In this document: one piece after another, positions 1-6,740 of the stretch
How the letters are laid out: every line of letters begins with the position of its first letter
Position numbering within the stretch: position 1 is the first letter of the stretch
Assembly: GCA_021820805.1 (NCBI GenBank)
Contig: JAKADF010000171.1
Span: forward strand, 1 to 6,997
Length of the DNA: 6,997 bases
Origin: Bacillota bacterium
Lineage (GTDB): Bacteria > Bacillota > Bacilli > Alicyclobacillales > Alicyclobacillaceae
Reading direction: 5' to 3'
Notes under the pieces: generated by a model
Told to the model about the DNA's origin: nothing
The model's database searches: none
What the model saw: only the letters and a program-made list of their open reading frames with translations
Program-made: the position numbers and the translations under genes

Positions 1-588
1 TATATAGATGAAAGTGAAGTCCTCACACCTGCAGATGATAAATACCATGTGAATAAAAACATGTTTACTGTACCGTTTGTTTGTGGATCACGGGATTTGG
101 GTGAAGCACTTCGACGGATTGCCGAGGGGGCTTCTATGATTCGAACGAAAGGAGAGCCTGGTACAGGAAATATCATAGAAGCAGTGAAGCACATGCGTAC
201 GATGCAGGCGCAGATTCGTCAAGTACAAAATATGTCATCAGATGAACTGTATACAGAAGCCAAAAACCTGGGTGCTCCATATGAGTTATTACTTGAGGTT
301 AAAGAATCTGGTAAATTGCCCGTTGTGAATTTTGCTGCTGGCGGTGTTGCAACGCCTGCAGACGCAGCTTTAATGATGGAACTCGGCGCTGATGGCGTAT
401 TTGTCGGTTCTGGCATATTCAAATCTGAAAACCCAGAAAAAATTGCACATGCAATTGTACAAGCTACCACTCACTATAAGGACTACGGGTTATTGGCTAA
501 TTTATCCAAGGGTCTTGGTAATCCGATGAAAGGAATTGATTTGAATACATTGCGCCAGGAAGACAGGATGGCATTACGCGGCTGGTAA
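1..588 (+). CDS. pdxS: Pyridoxal 5'-phosphate synthase subunit PdxS, 5' end cut by window
   Basis: PdxS is the (beta/alpha)8-barrel synthase of the DXP-independent vitamin B6 pathway. It makes PLP from ribose 5-phosphate, glyceraldehyde 3-phosphate and ammonia, the ammonia normally coming from the glutaminase PdxT. The frame is open from base 1 ([10 protein letters not shown]...), so the gene begins outside the window and the internal ATG at 49 is not its start. From memory of the 294-residue B. subtilis PdxS, the first visible residue corresponds to Tyr100, and the 195 visible residues end exactly at the family C-terminus (..RGW). Visible catalytic residues are Asp3 (Asp102) and Lys50 in [10 protein letters not shown] (Lys149); Lys81 lies off-window. 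The phosphate-binding segments [11 protein letters not shown] and [11 protein letters not shown] are intact. No pdxT follows; acs starts 81 bases downstream. Identification is near certain. Confidence 0.97.
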   Translation, partial: YIDESEVLTPADDKYHVNKNMFTVPFVCGSRDLGEALRRIAEGASMIRTKGEPGTGNIIEAVKHMRTMQAQIRQVQNMSSDELYTEAKNLGAPYELLLEVKESGKLPVVNFAAGGVATPADAALMMELGADGVFVGSGIFKSENPEKIAHAIVQATTHYKDYGLLANLSKGLGNPMKGIDLNTLRQEDRMALRGW

Positions 589-597
589 TATTATTTA

Positions 598-627
598 TTT
601 ACCTATTCTTTAAAAGTAGGATATATA
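598..627 (+). promoter_or_regulatory. Weak candidate promoter for acs
   Basis: The 81-base pdxS-acs gap is very AT-rich. TTTACC (598-603) and TATATA (622-627) lie 18 bases apart and could be -35 and -10 boxes. A short hairpin, CCTATT (602-607) with AGTAGG (615-620), overlaps them but has no T-run behind it, so I do not call it a terminator. AT-rich sequence gives such matches easily, so this is only a candidate; acs may instead be read through from pdxS. Confidence 0.22.
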
Positions 628-655
628 TATAAATTATTTAAAATTTTTGATATTT

Positions 656-663
656 AAGGAGAG
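656..663 (+). promoter_or_regulatory. Ribosome binding site that fixes the TTG start of acs
   Basis: AAGGAGAG sits 6 bases before the TTG at 670. No in-frame ATG occurs near the expected N-terminus, so this site, together with the usual ACS N-terminal sequence that follows, decides for the TTG start. Confidence 0.8.
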
Positions 664-669
664 TCCCAA

Positions 670-2625
670 TTGGTAGAAAAAACAAATCAGCTTGATACAC
701 TTCTTGAGGAGACGAGACGGTTTGAGCCCTCAAATGAATTTCGATCACACGCGAATTTTAACGATGAGAGTGTTTATGAACAAGCTGCAAAAGATCCTGA
801 GAGATTTTGGTCAGAACAAGCACAGCACCTATCCTGGTTTAAGCCGTTTGAAAAGGTACTGGAATGGGATCCGCCACATGCAAAGTGGTTTGTTGGGGGT
901 ACGCTGAATGCTGCATATAATGCAGTGGACAGGCATAGGAGTGGTCTGCGTAAGAACAAGGCCGCTATTATTTGGGAAGGTGAACCGGGCGATAGTAAAG
1001 TATTCACCTATGATATGCTGGGCCGTGAAGTAGACAGAGCTGCTCATATGCTTTCAAGCCTTGGTGTAAAAAAAGGAGATAGAGTTGCAATCTACATGCC
1101 TATGATTCCTGAGTTACCGATTTCCCTTCTGGCTTGTGCTAAGATTGGCGCAGTTCATACTGTAGTGTTTGGCGGCTTCTCTTCGAAGGCTTTACGAGAC
1201 AGAATTGATGATGCAAATGCAAAAGTTGTTATTACTGCTGACGCGGGCTGGAGACGCGGTAAGGTTATTCCGCTAAAAGAGAATGTTGATCAGGCGGTTG
1301 TTGGCTCATCTGTAGAAAAAGTAATTGTGGTAGAACGTGTAGGCAAAAAAGCGAACAGTACGATGAATCCAAGTAGAGACGTGTATTGGCATGAGCTTGC
1401 TAAAAAGTCTCCGGCAACGCCGTTTAAAGCTGAAGAAATGGACTCAGAAGATATACTGTATCTTCTTTATACCTCAGGGACAACAGGTAAACCAAAAGGT
1501 GTTGTCCATACGACCGGGGGTTATTTAGTTGCAGCGAATAACTCTATGCGAAGTGTCTTTGACCTTAAGGACGAAGATATATACTTTTGTACAGCAGACA
1601 TAGGTTGGGTAACTGGACATACCTATATTGTCTACGGTCCGCTCTCTGCAGGGGCAACAGTTGTAATGTACGAAGGTTCCCCAGATTATCCAGATCGGGA
1701 TAGATATTGGGACATCATCGACAAATATGGTGTTACTATCTTGTACACGGCACCTACTTCAATTCGTTCGTTTATGAAATGGGGTACCGGTCATATTGAA
1801 AAACATAGTCTTGAAACCTTACGTCTTCTTGGCACCGTTGGCGAACCGATTAATCCAGAAGCGTGGGTTTGGTATAACCAGTACATTGGACATAACCGTT
1901 GCCCGATTGTAGATACTTGGTGGCAGACAGAAACTGGGGTTGCTATGATTGCGCCACTGCCCGGAATCATAGCAACCAAGCCAGGTTCTGCGACTCGTCC
2001 GCTCCCTGGAATCTCTGCGGAAGTTGTGGATGAAGAAGGTCAACCGGTGGAAGCTGGTAAGGGCGGTTACTTAGTTGTCACAAAACCGTGGCCTTCTATG
2101 CTTCGTACAGTTTGGGGAGATGACGACAGATTTAAGAGAACATATTTCGGCCAATTTGATGGAATTTACGTATCGGGTGACGGAGCACATAAGGATAAGG
2201 ATAATTACATCTGGGTACTAGGACGTATAGATGATGTGATTAATGTTTCTGGTCACCGAATTGGGACAGCAGAGGTGGAAAGCACTCTTGTCGCACATCA
2301 AGCAGTAGCTGAAGCGGCAGTTATCGGTAGAACACATGAAATTAAAGGTCAGGCTATTACTGCATTCGTCACCGTTAAGGAAGGTATCAAAACCACTCTT
2401 GGATTGGTTACTGAGTTAAAACAATGTGTTGTTGAAAAGATTGGTGCATTGGCACGACCCGAAGAAATAATCTTTACAGCTGAGTTGCCAAAAACGAGGA
2501 GTGCCAAAATAATGCGCAGGCTCTTACGGGACATTGCAGAAGGAAGGGTACTTGGAGATACTACGACGTTAGCAGATCCCAGTGTTGTTGAATCTTTAAA
2601 AACATTGTATAGAGATTACGACTAA
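670..2625 (+). CDS. acs: Acetyl-coenzyme A synthetase (AMP-forming)
   Basis: A cytoplasmic adenylate-forming enzyme: acetate + ATP gives acetyl-AMP, then acetyl-CoA. At 651 residues it is the normal family length (about 650). An ACS N-terminal domain precedes the AMP-binding core. Motifs seen are the P-loop [11 protein letters not shown] (267-277), WVTGH (313-317), GEPINPEAW (from 391), DTWWQTETG (415-423), the hinge [13 protein letters not shown] (518-530) and [11 protein letters not shown] (from 607) with catalytic Lys613. Residues known from Salmonella Acs to shape the acetate pocket are all present with a constant offset of 4: Val314, Thr315, Val390 and Trp418. This favours acetate over longer acids. 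Translation starts at TTG with a good ribosome binding site. The Gly usually before the catalytic Lys is Ala612, next to the site of acetylation control. Transcription likely ends at the 2702-2739 hairpin. Confidence 0.97.
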   Translation: MVEKTNQLDTLLEETRRFEPSNEFRSHANFNDESVYEQAAKDPERFWSEQAQHLSWFKPFEKVLEWDPPHAKWFVGGTLNAAYNAVDRHRSGLRKNKAAIIWEGEPGDSKVFTYDMLGREVDRAAHMLSSLGVKKGDRVAIYMPMIPELPISLLACAKIGAVHTVVFGGFSSKALRDRIDDANAKVVITADAGWRRGKVIPLKENVDQAVVGSSVEKVIVVERVGKKANSTMNPSRDVYWHELAKKSPATPFKAEEMDSEDILYLLYTSGTTGKPKGVVHTTGGYLVAANNSMRSVFDLKDEDIYFCTADIGWVTGHTYIVYGPLSAGATVVMYEGSPDYPDRDRYWDIIDKYGVTILYTAPTSIRSFMKWGTGHIEKHSLETLRLLGTVGEPINPEAWVWYNQYIGHNRCPIVDTWWQTETGVAMIAPLPGIIATKPGSATRPLPGISAEVVDEEGQPVEAGKGGYLVVTKPWPSMLRTVWGDDDRFKRTYFGQFDGIYVSGDGAHKDKDNYIWVLGRIDDVINVSGHRIGTAEVESTLVAHQAVAEAAVIGRTHEIKGQAITAFVTVKEGIKTTLGLVTELKQCVVEKIGALARPEEIIFTAELPKTRSAKIMRRLLRDIAEGRVLGDTTTLADPSVVESLKTLYRDYD

Positions 2626-2701
2626 CAGTTGTTGCAATAAGGCCTTGAGACTGTGGCGCTCTGGCGAGTTGCAAGGCGTACTCACGACACTAGCTGTATA
2701 G

Positions 2702-2739
2702 AAAGAGCCAGTAAAACCTTTGGGCTATACTGGCTCTTT
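2702..2739. terminator. Bidirectional intrinsic terminator between acs and the converging regulator
   Basis: AAAGAGCCAGTA (2702-2713) pairs perfectly with TACTGGCTCTTT (2728-2739) around a 14-base loop. The arm starts with A's and ends in T's, so the hairpin can work on both strands: for acs on the plus strand and for the regulator, which stops at 2848, on the minus strand. The rest of the gap, 2626-2701 and 2740-2847, shows no gene. Confidence 0.85.
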
Positions 2740-2847
2740 TGACTTGCTGCTCTTTCAAAGGCGCGTGTTCCTTTGTCAGCGGGATTATTACCTCGGAAGG
2801 TGACTAGACATCCGGGACAACTCGTATTTATGAAAAATAGGTGGTTA

Positions 2848-4161
2848 CTAACATTCTCTAATCCGAAAAATTTTTCTAGGTCTTCCTCTTGAAGCGGGGC
2901 TCTCATTACCTACTATTTCAGCAAGCCCAGCACTTTCAAGTAGCGATAGAACCTTCCTGGCATTTCGATCTGTCATATGGAAAATTTGCGCCACCATGTT
3001 GGAAGTCACAATGTTTTGAGCAGATGTTTTTTGAACAGCTAGCATTTTTTCATATGTAGTAATACTAACCTTTGCGTTTTTTAATTTTTCCATGAGGGTT
3101 TTGTCTTCAGTTCCATATTTGAATGGTACGCTCATGGTTTCTTGTAAAGGACCTTTAATAACTCCATCCTCGCTGACTAAAAAAATGCAATTTTCAAGTG
3201 AGGATTTTTCTGCGTAATTTAAAGCCAAACGGGCATTTCTCTCTGCATCAACTGCATTCAAACCGTAACCCATGCCAATATTTGCAGATAACGAGGTCAA
3301 ACTATTTATTTGCTTTAAAAGCAAACTTGAAAATGTTGTTTTATCTTCCACTGCGCCTTTCGTAGAAAATATCAAGAATCTTCCGCTTCCAATAGAAACG
3401 TAACTTCCAAATATATTTTCAGCATAGGTTAAAATTAACTCTTGCGTTCTTAAATAAAGCCTATAAATATCATAAAATAGGGAGTCTTCTTTATTCATTA
3501 GCTTATTGTAATTACCGACTTGAACAATTTGGATTGCAATTTGAGAACTTTTTAACTGGCGTATTTCGTTTCTAAAGTTAATTTCCTTCAAAACATGGTA
3601 AACACCTTGCTGATCATGGTTTATAAGGATAACTGGTACATTTTCACACATTATTGCTTGGTAGACCAAGTGGTTTCCGGTTACACATAATTCAACGATG
3701 CCTTTTTTATATAGCGACAGGTGGAATGAAATGAGTTTTTGTAACTCATCATTAATCGACCCAGATTGTTTGTAAAAATGAATAGATTCGAAAGTTATCT
3801 CAAGTAAACGTGAAATATTTATTTCTTCTTCAGGTAAAATATTGTCAATACTAAGTTTACAAATGTGCTTACAGTTTTGGTTTGTGTATTGCAATATCTG
3901 TAGTGCTATGTTGGTAGAATTTAATGGGACAGGGTGAACATTTAGAGTTGGGTGACTTTGTGTTGCTATCGAATACCCGATATAATCTGACAAGAGCCAA
4001 ACATCTATCCGCTTCTGATTTTGGTTGATCAATTCAGAAATTGAGTTGGGGGTTTGATATGGGAAAGCCGTAAGCATAAACTGGTTTGAAAATTTTTGTA
4101 TTATTTTTTCAAACAGATCTGTAAATTGTATTGAACCCAAAACCCCTAAATTAATACGCAT
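2848..4161 (-). CDS. Transcriptional regulator with degenerate GGDEF-like domain and C-terminal winged helix
   Basis: A 437-residue soluble protein read leftwards, divergent from the permease. Residues 1-200 form an alpha/beta region. Its segment VTGNHLVYQAIMCENVPVIL (160-179), followed by a GVYHVLKEI helix, recalls the PrpR N-terminal ligand-sensing fold; this is a tentative comparison. Residues about 205-340 look like a GGDEF/nucleotide-cyclase-type domain (IQIVQVGNYNKL, GSGRFLIFST, NIGMGYG, DAERNARLALNYAEKS). The signature loop reads GSGRF (258-262) where active cyclases have GG(D/E)EF, so a binding rather than enzymatic role is expected. Residues about 375-435 form a winged helix-turn-helix ending in the basic wing RGRPRK (425-430). 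The start has AGGAGG (complement of 4166-4171) 4 bases upstream. Divergent position and palindromes in the shared intergenic region suggest it controls the permease-hydrolase pair. I do not know a named homologue. Confidence 0.85.
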   Translation of the reverse strand: MRINLGVLGSIQFTDLFEKIIQKFSNQFMLTAFPYQTPNSISELINQNQKRIDVWLLSDYIGYSIATQSHPTLNVHPVPLNSTNIALQILQYTNQNCKHICKLSIDNILPEEEINISRLLEITFESIHFYKQSGSINDELQKLISFHLSLYKKGIVELCVTGNHLVYQAIMCENVPVILINHDQQGVYHVLKEINFRNEIRQLKSSQIAIQIVQVGNYNKLMNKEDSLFYDIYRLYLRTQELILTYAENIFGSYVSIGSGRFLIFSTKGAVEDKTTFSSLLLKQINSLTSLSANIGMGYGLNAVDAERNARLALNYAEKSSLENCIFLVSEDGVIKGPLQETMSVPFKYGTEDKTLMEKLKNAKVSITTYEKMLAVQKTSAQNIVTSNMVAQIFHMTDRNARKVLSLLESAGLAEIVGNESPASRGRPRKIFRIREC

Positions 4162-4296
4162 ATTGCCTCCTGAAATGATTAGAGTTTAGTGAGTTAAATT
4201 GAATTCCTCATAGCTGTCTTATCCTAGAGAAGAATACAACATTGCAATTCATATTAAATACCCATTTCTTTAGCACTGTGATTTATTCAACTAAAC

Positions 4297-4348
4297 AGAC
4301 TATAACATAAAGTCACTATTGACAGACTTTACAGTTAAGTAATAGTCT
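4297..4348. promoter_or_regulatory. Nested inverted repeats, likely operator over the permease promoter
   Basis: AGACTATAACATAA (4297-4310) and TTAAGTAATAGTCT (4335-4348) are inverted copies matching at 12 of 14 positions, including a perfect 7-base outer block. Inside them a second perfect pair, TAAAGTC (4308-4314) and GACTTTA (4325-4331), has a 10-base spacer. The arms bracket the -35 box and cover the -10 box of the candidate promoter, the position expected for a repressor or switchable regulator. The divergent winged-helix protein is the obvious candidate to bind here; that is inference. Confidence 0.6.
4319..4348 (+). promoter_or_regulatory. Candidate sigma-A promoter for the permease-hydrolase operon
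   Basis: A perfect -35 box, TTGACA (4319-4324), is followed after 18 bases by TAGTCT (4343-4348), which keeps the T, A and final T of TATAAT. A transcript would start near 4355, leaving a leader of about 60 bases. A weaker alternative is TTGGAT (4364-4369) with TATTAT (4386-4391), spacing 16, but this would start almost at the ribosome binding site. Confidence 0.5.
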
Positions 4349-4350
4349 AA

Positions 4351-4386
4351 TTACGGATGTATTTTGGATATATTCCGTAAATACAT
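4351..4386. repeat. Two interleaved inverted repeats in the permease leader
   Basis: TTACGGA (4351-4357) is the perfect inverse of TCCGTAA (4374-4380), and ATGTATTT (4357-4364) is the perfect inverse of AAATACAT (4379-4386). The pairs interlock (A-B-A'-B') and share bases at 4357 and 4379-4380, so both full stems cannot form at once. They could be alternative RNA hairpins upstream of the ribosome binding site or overlapping protein-binding sites. Confidence 0.5.
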
Positions 4387-4413
4387 ATTATTATAACCTA
4401 GGGGGGTAAAATC

Positions 4414-5988
4414 ATGGATCAAGATAAGTTGCTGAAAAAGCGGCTTGGCGTCTGGTCATTAACAGCAGCCGCACTTGGCGGAGTTATTGGATCGGGCTGG
4501 TTATTCGGTGCAATGTTTGCAGCACAGGACGCAGGTCCGGAGTCAATTATTGGCTGGGTTGTTGGAGCAATTATTTTTGGGCTTGTTGCCCTTGTTTTTA
4601 GCGAATTGGCAATTGTAAAACCTGAATCAGGCAGTTTGGTACGATATCCAATGTATACTAATGGCTCTTTGGTTGCTTCTATGATTGGATGGGGAATGTG
4701 GTTAGCATATTCATCGAATCCTCCTACTGAAGCTTCTGGTATCGTTCAATACTTATCCAAGTTTTTTCCGGGTGTTTACAATGGTTCACAGCTTACAATA
4801 GGGGGTATTTTTCTCGCAATCTTGATTATGGCTGTGTTCGTTGTTATTAATTACTACGGTGTAAGCCTTTTCGCAAAAACAAACCTTGTTGTTACAGCAA
4901 TTAAGTTTGTAGTTCCGACGTTGACTTTGGTAGGATTATTGCTTTCAGGATTCCATCCACAAAACTTTGTTGCGCATGGTGGATTCGCGCCATATGGTTG
5001 GTCTGCCGGACTCAGTATTATCGCCACGGCAGGAATTGTCTTTGCTTATACAGGTTTCAACGCGGCAATGGATCTTTCGGGTGAAGCGATAAACCCACAA
5101 AGGGATGTGCCTAGAGCAGTTCTTCTGACAATTATTATTGCTGTTGTTCTGTATGTATTACTTGAAATTGCATTTATTGGAGCTGTTCCGGTTAAAGATC
5201 TCAGTCAAGGCTGGCATGGCGTGAACTTTAAGTCACCTTTTGCAGAACTTGCTCTGTCACTCAATATTATGTGGCTATATTGGATGATTATTGCTGACGC
5301 AATGGTATCACCTGCTGGTTCAGCTCTTGTTTATACGGCCGGTAATGCGAGGAATGTTTTCGGGCTTGCGAAAAACAAGTTTTTCCCTTCCTACTTTAAT
5401 AGTGTAAATGAAAAACAAGGAATTCCCACACGTGCTTTAATACTAAATTTCATAATCGGATTACTGTTTCTTGTTCCGCTCAAAAGTTGGCACAGCATTA
5501 TTGGGGTAAGCGGTGTACTCGGCGTATTTGTATTTTCATCTGCAGCGGTATCAGTGCTTGTGTTTATACGAGCTGGAGTTACTCGATTGGAACAAAGAAT
5601 CAAAGGAATAAACGTTATCGCACCTCTCTCTTTTATCGGTGGATCACTCATTATTTATTGGGCAAAATGGGACAGGCTTGAAGGAGCAATCACACTTATA
5701 CTCGTCGGAGTTGTGCTTTACTTTATCACTTTTATACTTAATAAAGAAACAATAAAAGAAATTTACGGCGGTGCTTGGATTGTTGTTTATCTAATTGCTC
5801 TAATGGTGATGTCCAAGCTTGGACGCTTCGGTGGCATTAAGTTGATAAAAGCACCATGGGATTCAGTGGTTGTTGCACTTGTTTCGTTAGTTTTCTACTA
5901 CTGGGCAACATCTGCTGGAGAAAAATACATGCTTTCCAAGGAGGGAAAGGCTTCAGATGTGCGAAATTCTGTATCTTCAATCGGATGA
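4414..5988 (+). CDS. APC-superfamily amino acid permease, YveA-like
   Basis: A 524-residue integral membrane transporter, predicted by eye to have about 12-14 helices (first around 14-36, last around 483-500). APC hallmarks are the unwound helix-1 substrate motif GGVIGSGWLFG (22-32) and the helix-6 signature FAYTGFNAAMDLSGEAINPQ (210-229) continuing to RDVPRA. Length and several segments (RYPMY, FFPG, GGFAPYGW, IGAVPVKDLSQGW, a C-terminal FYYWATSAG) resemble, from memory, B. subtilis YveA, an aspartate-proton symporter of about 520 residues. An acidic amino acid or a related amide is therefore a reasonable but unproven substrate. The start ATG has AGGGGGG (4400-4406) 7 bases upstream. The 3' end overlaps the next gene by 32 bases, and an inverted-repeat-rich promoter region precedes it. 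The family is sure; the substrate is not. Confidence 0.92.
   Translation: MDQDKLLKKRLGVWSLTAAALGGVIGSGWLFGAMFAAQDAGPESIIGWVVGAIIFGLVALVFSELAIVKPESGSLVRYPMYTNGSLVASMIGWGMWLAYSSNPPTEASGIVQYLSKFFPGVYNGSQLTIGGIFLAILIMAVFVVINYYGVSLFAKTNLVVTAIKFVVPTLTLVGLLLSGFHPQNFVAHGGFAPYGWSAGLSIIATAGIVFAYTGFNAAMDLSGEAINPQRDVPRAVLLTIIIAVVLYVLLEIAFIGAVPVKDLSQGWHGVNFKSPFAELALSLNIMWLYWMIIADAMVSPAGSALVYTAGNARNVFGLAKNKFFPSYFNSVNEKQGIPTRALILNFIIGLLFLVPLKSWHSIIGVSGVLGVFVFSSAAVSVLVFIRAGVTRLEQRIKGINVIAPLSFIGGSLIIYWAKWDRLEGAITLILVGVVLYFITFILNKETIKEIYGGAWIVVYLIALMVMSKLGRFGGIKLIKAPWDSVVVALVSLVFYYWATSAGEKYMLSKEGKASDVRNSVSSIG
5938..5945 (+). promoter_or_regulatory. Ribosome binding site inside the permease gene
   Basis: AAGGAGGG lies in the last codons of the permease, 11 bases before the ATG at 5957. 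It supports that start, which puts Cys at position 2 of the amidotransferase-like protein, and indicates translational coupling of the two genes. Confidence 0.8.
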
Positions 5989-6634
5989 ACCATTCAAATT
6001 ATCAAGTGTGCTCCCTTATGTTGAAGCAATTGAGAAATATGGAATCGCTGGTTTTGGATGGGGAGCAGCCTGGACGTTCAATGGAATACTTGGTCACTTT
6101 CGATCTGAAAAAAGCATAAGAGAAGACGCGGCTGGAAGATCTGAATTTGAGAATAAAGAAGCTACCTCTTGCTTGTTTCATTTAAGGCGGCCATCGTTTT
6201 TAAGTACGATTTCAGTTAAAAATTCGCAACCTTACTTGGAACCAGGTCAATTTGCTTTCGCACATAATGGGTACCTTGAAAATAGCAGTTTATGGAAAGA
6301 GAGAGTTGGAAACGAACTTAAAGGAGATTCAGATAGCGAAATTGGATTTTTGCTTTACAAGAAATACTTAGAGACAATGTCGGAATCAGAAGCTCTAACT
6401 AAAGTTGTAAATGATGCACTAGGTAATGGTGATGCAAACATCGTTGTGCTAAAGAAAAATGGAGAAGCAGTTGCCATTGGCGAAAATCGTAAAAACCGCT
6501 TATTTCGATTCTCATTTAATAAATTTTCGGGACTCGTAACAGAGCTTCATAGTGCAGATGGAACAATTTTCGAGACAATATTCCCTCTGGCTAAAGACAT
6601 TGTTCCCATCATCGGTGCCATGGTAATTGCATAA
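5957..6634 (+). CDS. Stand-alone class II glutamine-amidotransferase-fold (Ntn) hydrolase
   Basis: A 225-residue protein made only of a class II glutaminase-type Ntn domain, with no synthase domain attached. It begins Met-Cys, so removal of Met would expose the N-terminal Cys nucleophile. By comparison with the GlmS glutaminase domain (from memory), Arg77 in HLRRPS matches Arg73, Asn104-Gly105 in AHNGYLEN match the oxyanion residues Asn98-Gly99, and Asp126 in GDSDSE matches Asp123. These residues bind and hydrolyse a gamma-glutamyl amide, so the site looks active. No signal peptide is seen, so it should act in the cytoplasm. Related stand-alone proteins include YafJ-like proteins and EgtC, which cleaves a gamma-glutamyl group in ergothioneine synthesis. 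Coupling to an amino acid permease suggests hydrolysis of an imported gamma-glutamyl or similar amide; a simple glutaminase or an ammonia donor to an unlinked enzyme are alternatives. A strong terminator follows. Confidence 0.87.
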   Translation: MCEILYLQSDEPFKLSSVLPYVEAIEKYGIAGFGWGAAWTFNGILGHFRSEKSIREDAAGRSEFENKEATSCLFHLRRPSFLSTISVKNSQPYLEPGQFAFAHNGYLENSSLWKERVGNELKGDSDSEIGFLLYKKYLETMSESEALTKVVNDALGNGDANIVVLKKNGEAVAIGENRKNRLFRFSFNKFSGLVTELHSADGTIFETIFPLAKDIVPIIGAMVIA

Positions 6635-6740
6635 TGCCTGATTTGAGTGTAAGAGGTATAACAAAAAAATGATCATTGTTGTGGCAATGGTCATTTTTTT
6701 GTTATACCCCAACCTACTTTCGTGATCAGGCACAAATGCA
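6628..6740. repeat. Three-tier imperfect palindrome overlapping the hydrolase stop codon
   Basis: Three blocks are mirrored in order around the centre: TGCAT (6628-6632) with ATGCA (6736-6740), TGCCTGAT (6635-6642) with ATCAGGCA (6725-6732), and a 24-base arm (6655-6678) with 6685-6708. Unpaired gaps are 2 and 3 bases outside and 12 and 16 bases inside. The inner part is the operon terminator; the outer arms exceed what termination needs. Confidence 0.65.
6655..6708 (+). terminator. Strong intrinsic terminator of the permease-hydrolase operon
   Basis: A 24-base-pair stem with a single G-U wobble and a 6-base loop (TTGTGG, 6679-6684). The core TGATCATTG (6670-6678) and CAATGGTCA (6685-6693) is followed by seven T's (6694-6700), mirrored by seven A's on the other side. 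It begins 20 bases after the hydrolase stop and could also work on the minus strand. Confidence 0.9.

Noticed and set aside
2642..2678. GCCTTG (2642-2647) with CAAGGC (2673-2678) as a possible terminator or small RNA
   Set aside because: Only six pairs around a 25-base loop and no T-run; the perfect hairpin at 2702-2739 explains termination.
2682..2906. Minus-strand open frame of 74 codons with a CPGC segment, spanning the end of the regulator and the terminator
   Set aside because: It overlaps the regulator's 3' end in another frame and reads through the shared terminator hairpin. No ribosome binding site or family resemblance was seen.
5856..6119. Plus-strand 87-codon open frame across the permease-hydrolase junction
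   Set aside because: It is a third frame over two well-supported genes and its translation lacks any family resemblance.
6628..6740. Integron attC-type recombination site
   Set aside because: The palindrome size would fit, but the arms do not carry the conserved RYYYAAC/GTTRRRY core, and no integrase or cassette structure is visible.
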